Shown: positions 1 to 11,722 of the stretch, piece after piece
Layout of the letters: each line of letters begins with the position of its first letter
How positions within the stretch are numbered: position 1 is the stretch's first letter
NCBI GenBank assembly: GCA_013396655.1
Contig: WBMV01007804.1
Coordinates: 625,291 to 689,290, forward strand
Direction: 5' to 3'
DNA from: Campylorhamphus procurvoides
Taxonomy: Eukaryota > Chordata > Aves > Passeriformes > Dendrocolaptidae
DNA: 64,000 bases
The notes under the pieces: model-generated
Databases searched by the model: none
What the model was told of the DNA's origin: nothing
The model's input: the letters and a program-made list of their open reading frames with translations, nothing else
Position numbers and translations under genes: made by a program

Positions 1-310
1 TTGAGTATAGCCTTGATTCTACATCTATTTTATAGCACCTTATGTTTTTAATTCTCAGTGTTTTCCTATCTCATTAATGAAATGGGATCTTTCTATTGTG
101 TGTAATTACAGATGTAATTCATATATGTAGATATTAAATCCAACTGATAAAATATTTAAACTGCTTAAGAAAATGGTAGTTTGAGGATCAATCCCTTTGA
201 GTATATCACTGTATTTTAAACTTAAACTCAGTGCTTCCAGAACATTTCATTGTCCTGACCTATTTCTGGTGCTCAAAACTACCATGAAAGTTCATAGAAG
301 TTGAAGATCT

Positions 311-396
311 AGCAGGGGTTTTTTGTTTTATTTGGGGTTTCTTGCTTGTTTGTTTTGTTGTTGGGGGGTGGGGGGTGGTTTTTTTTCCCCTATCAG
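311..396. repeat. T/G-rich low-complexity tract
   Basis: A run of T with interspersed G includes GGGGGGTGGGGGG (363-375) and a T8 run just after. Open frames across it on the minus strand (Pro/Gln/Lys-rich) are compositional artefacts. Confidence 0.8.
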
Positions 397-1158
397 TAAC
401 ACTCCAGTCCCCATTTTCAGGTATAAATTTTGGTCCCATGACATACCAGTTGACTCACAAGGAAAACTATGGCTTTTAAATACAGAATGAAAAATGAATA
501 ACTCAAGATCCCCTTTTTTTGTGTTGGTTCCCATAGTCACTTCTTTCTTGGTGGCTTGACCTTTTCACTGGAATGTGTCCCACTGTGGAATATGAACTAC
601 CTAAAGATCACTTGTTCTCCTTGCATTCAACACAGAATTTAGTGCAGAAATTAATTCCATAACCATATTGAGGTCTTTTAGTAGTAACAAAACTGGAAAT
701 TCATTTAGTGGTGATTCTCTTCTAACTAGGTGGGACAAAAAGAGCTTTGCAGTTGCTGGAAATCTGCATTTAAATATTTCAAACAAATAATTCTGTCTTG
801 ATTTTGAGGTTAGAAGGAGCAGTTGCAATCAGCTAGAAATGTTCTTAATAGATCACAAAGTATATTTTGTCAGACCATAAGATAGAGTTGGCTAAGTGTT
901 TAGCAGTGTCTTGGATTTAATCACACCTTATATCATTATGCAGAATAGCTGTATTCAAAGACATTGAAGACCTCACTCACTTCTTGTCCAGCAGTTCAAC
1001 CTGACAATACTTGTTTTGTTAAACATCCATGGAACTACTCACACTGGCTTTGCAAAGTTAAGTAAGAGGTATTGGGAGTTCATAATTCAGTCCAAAGAGT
1101 TTGCTTAGCTGCTGGGGGTGAAAGGTGGCTTTAGAGCCTGTCACCTCACAGCCTTCCT

Positions 1159-1189
1159 TGTGGTCAAAGGCTCCTTCTGTGGTCAAAGG
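1159..1189. repeat. Direct repeat TGTGGTCAAAGG
   Basis: The 12-mer TGTGGTCAAAGG occurs at 1159-1170 and 1178-1189 (period 19). Each holds GGTCAAAGG, similar to half of a DR1 nuclear-receptor site and to a TCF core. It lies in a slightly GC-richer patch (1110-1290). Confidence 0.5.
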
Positions 1190-1587
1190 GACCTGGCTCG
1201 GGCTGGCAAGGCCAGTAGTGTATGGAGCAATCCCTCTGCAGGGGTGTTCCAGGAGCAAGGTCCTGGATGGATCTCTTAAAGCCATTTGCTCCTCCTATAT
1301 GAATGGTTACAGCACACTCTTTGCTAGAACTTTTAACTTTGGAGCAGGGAGTCATACCATTTTTTAAAGTACAGATTACTTTTAACTTTCTGAAATGTAA
1401 CAGATTTATCTTACTAACAGAGACTTAAAAAGAAACAACAAAAACTGAGTCTGAGACAACATCAAGAAACAGCCTGTGCAGACCAACTTTCCTCTTTGAA
1501 AAAGCTGTCAATTTAACAAACCTTTCGAGTTGAGTGTAGTGAATTAGTGGTCTCGGTTGAGTTCTTGAAAACAAAGCCAGAAGCACA

Positions 1588-1655
1588 ATGGGTTGGATTC
1601 TGCCTTAGTGAAGTCAACTGGGGACTTGTCTGTGATCAAATGGGAGCAGGAGACC
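1588..1655. repeat. Relic of ancient amniote interspersed repeat
   Basis: The words ggattctgccttagtgaagt (1593-1612) and aatgggagcaggagac (1639-1654) resemble the widely dispersed reptile and bird repeat with the pattern 'gattctgcc..ctgaagtcaatggg..attgacttcaatgggagcagg'. I cannot assign a database name. The same pattern recurs at 6638, 42560 and 57065. Confidence 0.4.
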
Positions 1656-1796
1656 CAACTTACAATGTTTAAGATGCTTTCTAGCAATTGGAACCTAAAA
1701 AAGGCAAATAATTAATAGGTTACAGAGATTTTGTGTCTGCCCAACTACCCTACAGCTTTGAGCAGAGGACCCTTCACACACTGGTTACCTGAAATG

Positions 1797-1834
1797 TCAA
1801 GGCCACTGCCCTACTGGCAGAAAAGTGGCCTTGA
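1797..1834. repeat. Perfect 11-bp inverted repeat (stem-loop)
   Basis: TCAAGGCCACT (1797-1807) pairs perfectly with AGTGGCCTTGA (1824-1834). The 16-base loop itself offers an inner GCC/GGC pairing, so a transcript would fold into a compact 38-nt hairpin. It is the longest perfect short-loop inverted repeat I found, but too short for a microRNA precursor without further pairing. Confidence 0.75.
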
Positions 1835-3407
1835 AGGTGACATCAGGACCTTATGACAGAGATCCATTCCAATTCTGTCCCCACCACACACAGGAAGAAA
1901 CCACAGTGTAGCCAAAGCTAAAGCTGAGAAAGACAGCTCAGCTTGGCCCTGCCATCAAGTTCCAAAGAGGAAGATTCATATTGCCAGATGTCTTTATAGA
2001 AAGTTCAAAGAACAAGCACCAAACATGTGAGATCCTTGTGGGTCAATGAAAACAAACATCCTAAGTTATAAACAGAAGCATCAACCATGTTATAAATTAA
2101 TGGTGTTTACTGCTGAACATGAACTCAAAGGATTTAGTAGGACTATGATGTATTTTCACCAATCCTGTCATTTACCTCTGCAGCACTTGGTTCACTATCA
2201 TTTCCAACATAGAAATTTTCTTTCTGTGCCATCCAACCAGAGATGCTCATATAAAAAGGAAGCACTTACAGAAGTCTTCCTCAGTGTCACCATGACACTC
2301 TAGTATTTACATCAGTGAACACAGCTCATTCAAGATAAGATATGGGTTTAAGACAAGATAGGTTAGCTATATCATCACCAGGTAAGGATGCTTATCAGGC
2401 ACCTACTGCAACAATGAAACTTCCCAAGTAGACATGTTCATGACAGTTACAGCTGAGATCAGAATCTGGAAATGCAGAGATACATGAAAAACAATAGAGG
2501 AAGGAAAATTTTAACAGAGGTTTGCTGTGAAAGAAGTCTGATAACACAGTTCTGTTCAAGTTTTAAATGCAAAACCAAATCAAGCCTTTTTCTTTTTGAA
2601 ATAATTTTTCCAATAATCGGTAGATCAAGTGATCATTTAGGGTAGTCTGACAGTGAAAACAGATTTAGTCCTGGTTTCGCCAATATTTAATTTGCCTCAT
2701 ATTGTGGTAAGTCAGTCCCTTCTCACCCCTATGCTGAAGGAAAGCTGCACTGAAAGAAACTGACCCACTTCCAAGCATAAATAAACAACAAACCTGAGTT
2801 CCTCCTCACATGGATCTAAATAAAGGATGTTATGATATTACAAGATGCTGCTGTCTGAGCCAGGAAAAACTTGAAATAGTAAAGAGAGAGACTTACCATC
2901 CATTACACAAGCAGGCAAGCAAATGGAAACTTCCTGGTGCTAAATCTTTCCCCAGTGAACGGCTAAGAGCAAGCCCAGTCTCATAACTAGTGCCAGTCCT
3001 GGTGACAAGTGCTTAGACAAGGCTCCTGTTGTCCTGGTAAAGTCAAAGTCAGCTTTATAAATGTGATGTGTAATGTACTGAGCTAAACTGCTATTTCCAT
3101 CTGATCAGAGTTCTGCCTCAGCACAGAGACCGTGACAGTCTCACTGTTCCTAAAAAACTGTTTCCAAAGTGCCTGTCAAGCTGCTCTATGGGAACAGGCA
3201 TATAACCCATCCCATGACCTGAGGTGAAGTGGGGAGAAAACAAAGTTTTAATCAGTTGAAATATTTTTGTTTCATGTTGATTGTTTGCAGTAGATTTGTC
3301 TCACCCACTTTGATCTCAAAACTTCAGACAAGTACCAGTCATTGTACCTGGAAAATCAACACAGATGTCAAATTGTTCTGTCTTACACAGGTTGTAGGAG
3401 ATGGAGA

Positions 3408-3427
3408 AGGGAGGAACTCTCCTCCCT
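3408..3427. repeat. 8-bp inverted repeat
   Basis: AGGGAGGA (3408-3415) and TCCTCCCT (3420-3427) flank ACTC. One arm is pure purine and the other pure pyrimidine. Confidence 0.7.
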
Positions 3428-3892
3428 CAGGTCTTGCACAAAGTGCTCTGGTGAATACTGTGTGGTGCCACATGGGTCCACACAGCCAAGAGGCCAGCCT
3501 GAATCCATCGCGAGTCTCATAAGCAATAATTTAACACCAGACCATCTCTCCTCACTTCCTCACTCAACTGCTGCTCAGATCCTTTAAAATGTCATTCAAA
3601 AAGCACGTACCATGCATCAGAGCATAGGATTTGTGACTCTCGTGTTTCCCTTCTTCAGAAGTATTCTGGGAGATAAAAACAGAGACAGAAAAGAAGCAAT
3701 GGTCAAGTAAATCCAACCTTCTAAATCTCTCTGTGTCCATCCACTTTGAAAGAACAGGGGGAAAAAATTCATAGGTGCTGAGCCAAGTTCAAGTACTATA
3801 ATAAAGGTTTTAATGAAGTTTTCTGACATGCCCAAAATAGAAATAAAAAATCAGGCCATATTTAAAAGCTTCTTTGGGCAAAATAGTAGTCA

Positions 3893-3925
3893 TTAAGTTA
3901 TACCAAAGCCTTAAGTTATACCAAA
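3893..3925. repeat. Tandem duplication, 18-bp period
   Basis: TTAAGTTATACCAAA occurs at 3893-3907 and again at 3911-3925, identical over 15 bases with three bases between. This indicates a recent local slippage duplication; a chance match this close is very unlikely. Confidence 0.85.
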
Positions 3926-4426
3926 AGGAATTGATGTGCAGTTTCAGTGAATTGGTCAGTACAACCACAGGCTTAGCAGGGTTGCCTCACCACACTGAAC
4001 AAACATTAAATAGGATGAATTTAGGTAGCATACACACCTGCCACACTAATTCAAGATCTATGAGATTGATAAATTTTGCACCATTTCATCTTGGTATTTG
4101 CATTATGATGCTTATCCAGAAAATCAGCTGAATCAATGTTGCTTTTGACAGTGCATGTTGCACAATATTTGTGGCAAGAGGATGGCTATTTCTACACCAT
4201 GTTTCTTCCAAAAGAAACCTTGATCTCCTCTAGGCTGCTCACTGTGGTTCTCCTGATGCTGTAACATGTGCCAAGAGAACATGTTTGAAACCCAAGTTTC
4301 TGGATTTGCTATCTGTGGACATCCACCCCAGATGTTTGTTTATTTGATCACCTCCTCTTGAGAAAATAGCAAGCAACCCTCCCTATCACTTATTCGCCAG
4401 CATACTCATATACTTACTGGCACAAG

Positions 4427-4443
4427 CCCCAAAACGTTTGGGG
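4427..4443. repeat. 7-bp inverted repeat
   Basis: CCCCAAA (4427-4433) and TTTGGGG (4437-4443) are separated by ACG. It lies about 100 bp before another stem-loop with similar CCCAAA/TTTGGG arms at 4553. Confidence 0.6.
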
Positions 4444-4533
4444 TTTAGAGCTGCCCATAATAAATTCAGATGCAGAACATCAAGCTTTTGTTTCTCCTCA
4501 TTATAAAAAGAGCAAAGTCACTTGCAGAACTGA

Positions 4534-4587
4534 AGTCCAGATCCACCGTACCTCCCAAACAACACAAAGTTTGGGAATATTTGGACT
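4534..4587. repeat. Nested inverted repeats (54-nt stem-loop)
   Basis: The inner arms TCCCAAAC (4553-4560) and GTTTGGGA (4569-4576) have an 8-base loop. The outer arms AGTCCA (4534-4539) and TGGACT (4582-4587) add a second stem, with unequal internal loops of 13 and 5 bases. It is not microRNA-like because of the large asymmetric internal loop. Confidence 0.6.
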
Positions 4588-5281
4588 CTGGATCTTTGCA
4601 TAGGATGTTCTCAGAGAAAGTAGGCATTTATCAAAATTATGGAAATGTAGATTCCATCAGATAAAGTGGTTTTCCCATTCGACAAGCAGAAAGGGCCCAA
4701 AGTAACAAAACAAAAGCTTAATAAAGGGCATAAACAAAATTAACAGGAATTCCTCTAGGCTGAATGTTAGAATAGAGCCAAAACTATTGAAATGTCCGGA
4801 ACCCAGACAGCGCCTAACTAGTTCACAAGTTCATTCAGGGTAGGGAAAGGGGGAAATGTGGTCAGACACTTCTGTCATTTTGAAGAATATCTGTGGGACT
4901 TTGACAAACAAGATGAATGTTCTCATTCAAATGCACCAACAGTTATTTAACTTACTTCCCCTGAATGTCTGGACTTCAGCTGCCTGAAAGACTGAAATAT
5001 TTCGTCCCACAAGCATTTCTGGTGTATTGATTTATTTGTATTTGGTCCTGAGCCCTTCTCAAAGAAAGATTCCTGTTTTGAGCATCCACATCTATAAGCA
5101 AAACAGGCTGTCAGAGCATGCTTTCTTCAGAGCCCCTACCATCAGTTACTTCTCTGTGCCACCAGGCTGGTTTACATTGCTCATAGGGGTGTCGATGCTC
5201 TTTGGAGAAGTTCTGCACTGTGGTCTTTGCTGAATAGTGACCTAAGGAAAACTTCCACTAGGCTGTCTCTCCTCTTTGCTT

Positions 5282-5310
5282 TTAGATGTTGAACATCTAA
5301 GACATCTAAA
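5282..5310. repeat. 9-bp palindrome plus 9-bp tandem repeat
   Basis: TTAGATGTT-G-AACATCTAA (5282-5300) is a near-perfect 19-bp palindrome. Its right half is repeated in tandem as acatctaag (5293-5301) and acatctaaa (5302-5310). Confidence 0.7.
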
Positions 5311-6637
5311 AAGAACCTGAGGGCTTTCCTAACATTAATTTGTAATTCACCACCCTTTACTGGCATGAAGACAGTGGAATGTAGGAAGAAACAGGCTATA
5401 TCTTATAACTTCTAATAAATGATGTCTCATTATAACAACACTGAGAACTCTCTCACTTTTTAGGGATATAAAATGCATATATTCTAACCTAGTACCTGTT
5501 TTAAGAACATAGGTTCTGAAAAATGGAAATTCATGCCCATTTTGCAACATGTCCTTCTCTTGGGAAGGACTGCCCTGCATTGATGTAGATTTAGGACTCA
5601 ATTTTAAGTATCATTCACATCCTCAGAGCAATGGATTCACTTGGGAAGACAGACTGGCAGAAAAAGTTATATCATTAATCCCCAATGCACTTTTGCAGAG
5701 AGCATTACACAGCCAATGATGGGACACAAAACAGGCTCCCTGGCTTGCCATAGCCATGAAGTTAGGCTTGGCACTGTACAGCACACCCTCTGTTTTTAAT
5801 CTGCACAGAGGAAAGCCGACACTGCCTTTCACATGGGCTTAGTGTTGGGAGAGTTGTCTTTTTATAAATGCCCAGAGTCACTTCAGGGTTGGTGCTAAAT
5901 AAAGCAGGCAGCAAAAATGTAAACTAATGTCTGATGTTTTGTTTTGCTGCATATAGCCACAAGAAAAAGTGAAATATTTCAGAATCCCCAGAGTACAAGT
6001 GGAAAAGAGTCTGCAGTATAGCTCTGTCTTATTTTGGCTATGCAATAAAAAGAAACACTAACCATTCTCAGAGTGCAGTTCAGCACTCCTCAGCCAGTAG
6101 CTGTGTGACCTGGCATCAATGTCATCTCCAAATATGTTATGATGTTCATAATTTTCCAGGGAACTGGGAGAACAGGAAAAGCCCAGCTGACGTATCCTTC
6201 CATTTGTTGAGCAAAGCCACGAGTTGCAATTCCTTCCTGAACTTTAGAAAAAAAATATTGCAGACAAAAATTTTATAGCTTCAATTGTAAAGATAATGTA
6301 TTAGGGATAAGAAATTCCCCCCACCTCCTTTCCACATTACATATTAGCTACAGCAAACCTGGAGCTCCAGTGACCATTAAGATCTTGCCATGCTGTTTCC
6401 AAATAGCAGCTCATCTTCCAGGTCTAGTGGCCTCCTTGCACTCTGCTTTCATTACTTCAAGTTTCCTCTCCAACAGACAGCAGGTCAAACTCTCCTCTCA
6501 TTTCCAGTCACATTAGTCTGCAGTTACTTCATAGATCTCCATGACGTTCTGACAGGCTCCTGCCATGCTGACCAGGAAGAAAAAGTTCCCTCCTGTAAAT
6601 GATGTGAAAACTTGAGTTACGGAGAAGCAGAGCATTA

Positions 6638-6705
6638 ATTCTGGGTTCTGCTGATGTCAATGAGAGTTCTGTCATTGGTTTCAACAAAACCACAATTCGG
6701 TCCCC
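6638..6705. repeat. Relic of ancient amniote interspersed repeat
   Basis: tgatgtcaatgagagttctg followed by tcattggtttcaacaaaacc matches, with substitutions, the 'gaagtcaatgggagtttt-gccattgacttcaatgg' pattern seen in old amniote repeats. Edges are indistinct. Confidence 0.4.
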
Positions 6706-9194
6706 CAGTACCGAATAAGGCCAGTGAAGTCAGTCTATATCCATCTGGCAGGAGGACAAACCAGCTTCTGCTTCCAGCTACTGCTACACAAATCCTTTTA
6801 TTTCAGTGTTATCACACACTCCCTAATTCATTCTCAAGAGGTCTCCTACACAAGATTTTTTCAGAAAGCAGTACTTAGTGATACCTTGTGTTCATAACTA
6901 GATACACTAATACTTTCATCTATTTCAACATCAGATTCAGCAGCTGTATTTGACGTGAGGAAGGAAAAAGCATTGTAAACAGCCATCCTCTCACCTTCTC
7001 TTTTCAGATATAAGGGCTTGCAAATCTAAATGGAAACAGTAATATATTTGACATACTTCTGTGTTGTATCATTTAAGGCAATGCTGTCAGCAGAACAACA
7101 TGAGACCTTTATGCTGACTGATATGTGGGAACAGCTTTAATGGTATTATGCTAATAGTTTTTACATAGAAGAAGATATTACCAACAAAGAATGCAAAAAT
7201 GGAGAAATTTACTCTCTTTCTTGGTCAAAACTTCAAAACTACTACTTTTATGCTCCCTACAATATTCAGTCCCCAGTCTGAAACTAGAAATTCATCTGGT
7301 CTCTGAAGTTTAACATCATTAACTCTTCTATTAAAACAGTATTCTTCAACTGTGCTGGAAAAAGTTTACTAATGGATAAAGTCACTTGGCTAGAAGTTGT
7401 CACTGATTATCCTGTTTCTCTAGAACAGTTCTTGTTCTATTTGACTGCTGATCTTTTCCTGAAAGGAAATGAACCTCAAAGAAACACTGCAAATTTAAGT
7501 GTGCCATTTAGTCACTCCTGGCGAAATCTTAGTGGCAGATTATTACCGAGTTCCCAGTCTTAAGAGGTGCCCATAGCACAATTTTGTATGATCTGTTAGC
7601 CACACAAGCATTTGTTTGAATGCAGATTTAAGGGCACTATAACAACAAAACATTTTTTTTCTTTTTTATTCTATTGGTGTCACCAGTTACACTGTGATCT
7701 GCATCGTGCTCCTGAGACCGTGATCAGAATAACTAGAGCTCCCTCCTTGACATCATATGCAACACTTATTTTAAAGAAAGGTTGACTGATTTCTGTAGTG
7801 AGGGAAAAATGGACACAATGAGAAGTGGAAAACCGAGTAATCTACTGTATTCAAGGAGCAGTTCAATGTACTCTGTGAAGAATTTGAATCTGAGTCTCAT
7901 TAGGCTGAAGATACCAAGTCCTGATTTAATCTCAAGCACTTCATACAAACATATTAACTTTAACTCTATGTATATAGCAATGGGTACAGAATGCGAAGAT
8001 GCAATGTTAAGTAACTCTGTTCCAAGCATAAGAAGGTACACACCTATTAAAAAGGTCCAGTAAGTTTTGGTCTTTACAATAATGGGAAATATCAATGAAA
8101 GAGAATAAATATTCTATTTGAAATCTCTTAATGGAGACAGTGTGAGTTGTATGTGCATTCAGTCCAGTTTTAGCAAAATCTGTATGTTGATATGTTGAAG
8201 GGGAACTCTGAGGAGAAAAGAAAACATTGTAATGTTAGAAAGAAACTGTGACATTATTAGATCAATATGTTGTCAAAGTTGATTCAGTCAAAAAAAAAAG
8301 CTCACTGCATTCTACAGTAATTCTGCAGAAAAAAGGACAAGATTTGAATTGTAGTTTAGTGCTTTTCTGAGGAAAAAAATGCTGCTTCAGCTTGTATTTA
8401 CTGATGATTAATACCTACCATATATTTGGCAGACTAATCTTGATCATTTTTCCTCCAGCAGCTCACAATCATCTCCCTCAGGGATGTGTGTGTCAGCACA
8501 TTACCTAATGATAAACTGATAGCTGAATCTGCTGTTAAATAAGATCTGTAACATGACAAAGTGTCCACTTTTTATGTTTATGCATCTGTAAGTGCTACAA
8601 GGGGCAGATCTCCAAGTAAGTTCAGAGAAAGGAGGAGCTAAAGAATGCTTTGTGGTGAGTAGAAATAAAATGGACACAGAATAGTGAATAATGGGATTAA
8701 AGAATGTGGGAGATTTGTCTTCGTAAGCTGGTTCTTCCAAGAAATGGAGCAGGAAGGGGGTGGAGATCAGTGAGGACATCAGCAAATTCAACTTCCAAAT
8801 GATCTTGGATGCTTCGCAAGGGAAATAAGGAGCTGCAAATAGATGTGAGGACAAATGGCCACAAGTCTATAAGACCTTTTTCCCCTCCTCAGGAAATGAT
8901 GGAATATTGGTTTGGGGCAGCAAGCCAGCAGAACAGTTCTTACCACAGCTAGTTCTATTCAACTTAGCTATAGGGTTGATGTAAATGCAGAGATGCCACA
9001 AAAAGTAAAGAAGATTATCACAACAGACAATTGCAAGTCAATCCCCTTTATTGAATATCCAGTGTTGGCACTATGATTGGAAATTCATTTATGATATGTA
9101 TTTAATCCTATCAGCAATTTCTGCTTTGAGTGTTCCTGAGTTGATGCACCACAACAGGGCAGAAGGAGGCCCATGCCAAGTACACCCCAACAAA
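6706..9194. other. Non-coding, no gene seen
   Basis: Unique AT-rich sequence. Complementary open frames at 7766-8095 (minus, 109 codons) and 7782-8063 (plus, 93 codons) overlap almost completely, and neither resembles a known protein. The 7015-7150 part is a faint CNE-like candidate only. A 117-codon minus frame at 8501-8854 also lacks motifs. Confidence 0.6.
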
Positions 9195-9545
9195 AAACTG
9201 CTGAGAGGACACTGGAATTGTTCAGTTTGGGGAAAAAAATCTCAGGAGGATATTACCAATATGGGAGACTCTTACCCACTAGAAGATAGTGAAGACAGGT
9301 CTGACTCTCATACAGAATATTCCATTTAAATATAAGAAAAATAATTTTTACTGTAAAAGAAATCACACACTGGAACAGGTTACCCAGAGAGGCTGTTGAG
9401 TCTCTGTCCTTGAAGATACTCAAAACTCAACTGGGAAGAGCCCTGAGCAACATGTTGTAGCTGACCTTACCTCGAACAGAGGGGGAATGAATGATGTCCA
9501 GGAGTGCCTTCCAACTTGAGCTATTCTGTGATGCTGTGAATGTTC
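9195..9545 (+). mobile_element. CR1 LINE fragment, old, 3' end
   Basis: This is a 5'-truncated, diverged copy of the avian CR1 non-LTR retrotransposon, comprising the 3'UTR and the end of the element. It contains the recognisable CR1 phrase tggaacaggttacccagaga (from 9371), followed by a line matching the usual 'tccttgaagatactcaaaac' segment, and ends near 9523-9540 with attctgtg plus a degenerate second octamer, the CR1 3' tail. The 5' part (9195-9350) is much more eroded; I place its start at the ttgttcag word near 9219 plus some margin. No reverse transcriptase coding sequence remains. Many substitutions relative to the copy at 47193 suggest an older insertion. The 3' end is firm; the 5' boundary is uncertain by about 50 bp. 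Confidence 0.85.
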
Positions 9546-10473
9546 TTCTCTTCTGTGACTCTGTTATAGAAACAACTTTTTTTTTATTATTTTCCAATTT
9601 TTAAATCCTTGTTTACAGTTACTGAGTGCTTGCAACTCAGGTACTGCAAGAGAGATACAAATACAGATAAAATAAGAAGGAAATTATGTCGTAAATTAAC
9701 CTGTTTCTTTAAAAAAAATAGAATTTATTTATATTTAATACTGAAATGAAGCAGAACCAATCTCTGAAGCAAACTTGCGTGATTTTCTACCACACAATGA
9801 AAAAGAAGTATTCAAAATTAACTAAATCAAAAACTTTCAAATTTCATTTCTGGAGATGGGTCTAAAAAATTCTGAAAAATTAAAAAAAAAACCCACCAAT
9901 TACTTCAGAGTATATGACATACATTCTTCAGTTCTTTATATTTGGCCTCCAAAAATTACTTTTCAGATACATAATTCTCTATTCTTTGAAGTCCATGCAT
10001 CAGTACTACCTGAGCAGGCAGACTGACTGTTCTTCTGACAGGTTCCACACCAAGACAGTGCTACTGAACCCATGAGGAGGGCTGCAGATCTGCAAATGGG
10101 CAGGCAGCCCCATATGGCTTTGGGTGAGACACTGCAGGAAAGGCCACGCAGAGTGCAGGAATGGGAGCACAGCAAGGAACAGAGATGTGCTGACTAGGAG
10201 GGGCAGTTCACCACATGGGCTGGACACCCTGCTGTGGCTTCTCTGGTTTTCCTTTCCAGATTAATAGATCTGGCTGTCTGATTTGGAAGTGCCATTAATG
10301 AGCAAAGGCAGGATTGGATTTTATACTCATTTGAAACATGAGCAACTCAGATACCAAAAGACCAGGTCACTTTTTGCATGAACACAGAGAGAAAGAAGTG
10401 GCAGAAGCCTTAGCAGAACCTACCTAGGCTGATTCAGTGCTTGAACTATAGGAGAAAGGAGAATGAACCATGA

Positions 10474-10485
10474 ACCATATATGGT
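10474..10485. promoter_or_regulatory. Perfect CArG-type word
   Basis: ACCATATATGGT is a 12-bp palindrome containing CCATATATGG, a full CArG box (SRF-type site). By composition several CArG words are expected by chance in 64 kb, so function is unproven. Confidence 0.2.
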
Positions 10486-11669
10486 ACAAATGGCTATAAA
10501 GGGAGCAAGAGATTAGAAGGGAATGAGGTATATCCAAATGCACAGTGTTCATGCTCATGGGACAACTTTGCAGATCCAAACGAATCTCAATGAAGGAAAG
10601 AAGCCAAAGAGTTGCAATAGTGATGCACATCCTCTGGCACAAGACACGTTCCATAGAAAGCACTTACTTCTAATGTTACCAGATGAGAATGGACAATCAG
10701 AGCATCACTCACCAAGCTGAGAACAGCCCCAAGGCACTAATCATCACTAGGAAAATCCAAGCTCTTGTCACCATCTACAAAGGCGTGGGAAGAGTTTGCA
10801 GAAAGATATTATGTAGCTAAACAAAACCTGGCCTGATGCAAGATTAATCAACCACTGAATGTCATCACCAAAAGAAAAAACTAAAACCCAAAAAGAAAAT
10901 TGGTTCCTTTGATTGTTTGGTTTGAGGGTATTCCTTTCTTCTTTTTCTGTATTTATGGAGTAATTTTTCTTACAACATCAGCTTGTCTTACATTTTGCAT
11001 TCAAATCAGTGGGAAAAGATGGTTTTCTGTTCAGCTGTAATAATCCAGATCCTTCAGAGAAAAACACTGAAGCAGAACAAAATTACCATCAGAAGAGAGA
11101 CTCTATCTGATGTCCTTCTAAAGCACAGCTCTTCAGATAAAACCTTAGTTTTATCCCATATTCACCAAAATTATATAAAGTGCTGGCTAGATACTCTTTG
11201 CTTATAGCTGAATTAGTTTTCCAGTAATAAGTTTACTGTTTGGAAAACTACTCAAGAAACACATTTTAGCAGTTATTGCTTTCAGAAATAAAAGGTACTG
11301 ATCCACCTACCTATAAAATGTAATATTAGGGAAGGCTTGGAGAGTTTGAAGTCATTTCTTTGTCCTGAAATGGCTTAGGAAATTAAAAACTGAAGAGTTT
11401 CTTCAGAACAAACCCCAAGATGTTAAAGATTCTCATGGAAACTTAGAGCACCTCATAGTGGAAGAGGTCCAGGTGGTTAGGACATTTGTCTAGATGGCAA
11501 CTATTTGAGGTTAACGCAGGAACATCATTAGAAAAAGTGACTGTTCCACAGTGCTTTGGTGTTTCTTCTTTCCAGCACTAGAGATGCCCAGGAATACAAA
11601 TGAATGACTGTGAAATAAATTATTTGAGTTTTCTAGAATCTACTGAATAGTTTGCTTGGAGTTCTTTAA

Positions 11670-11722
11670 GGAAAAAAAAACAAAACCAACCAAAAAAAAC
11701 CAACAAAAAAACCCCAAAACAA
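11670..11722. repeat. A-rich (AAACC-like) low-complexity tract
   Basis: Runs of A are broken by CC (aaaaccaaccaaaaaaaacc and similar), a degenerate A/C simple repeat on the + strand. A similar short tract lies at 47102-47130. Confidence 0.75.

Larger units (their letters stand above)
1..1587. other. Non-coding, no gene seen
   Basis: AT-rich unique sequence. Apart from the T/G tract at 311-396 and the direct repeat at 1159, I see nothing supportable. Open frames are 80 codons or shorter and overlap on both strands. Confidence 0.7.
1656..6637. other. Non-coding, several small hairpins
   Basis: Unique sequence holding the short inverted repeats at 1797, 3408, 4427, 4534 and 5282 and the 18-bp duplication at 3893. 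The longest frame is 97 codons (3229-3522) and has no recognisable motif. Confidence 0.65.

Noticed and set aside
7766..8095. Two long complementary frames on opposite strands
   Set aside because: Nearly complete overlap on both strands with hydrophobic versus polar mirror composition points to a stop-poor stretch, not a gene.
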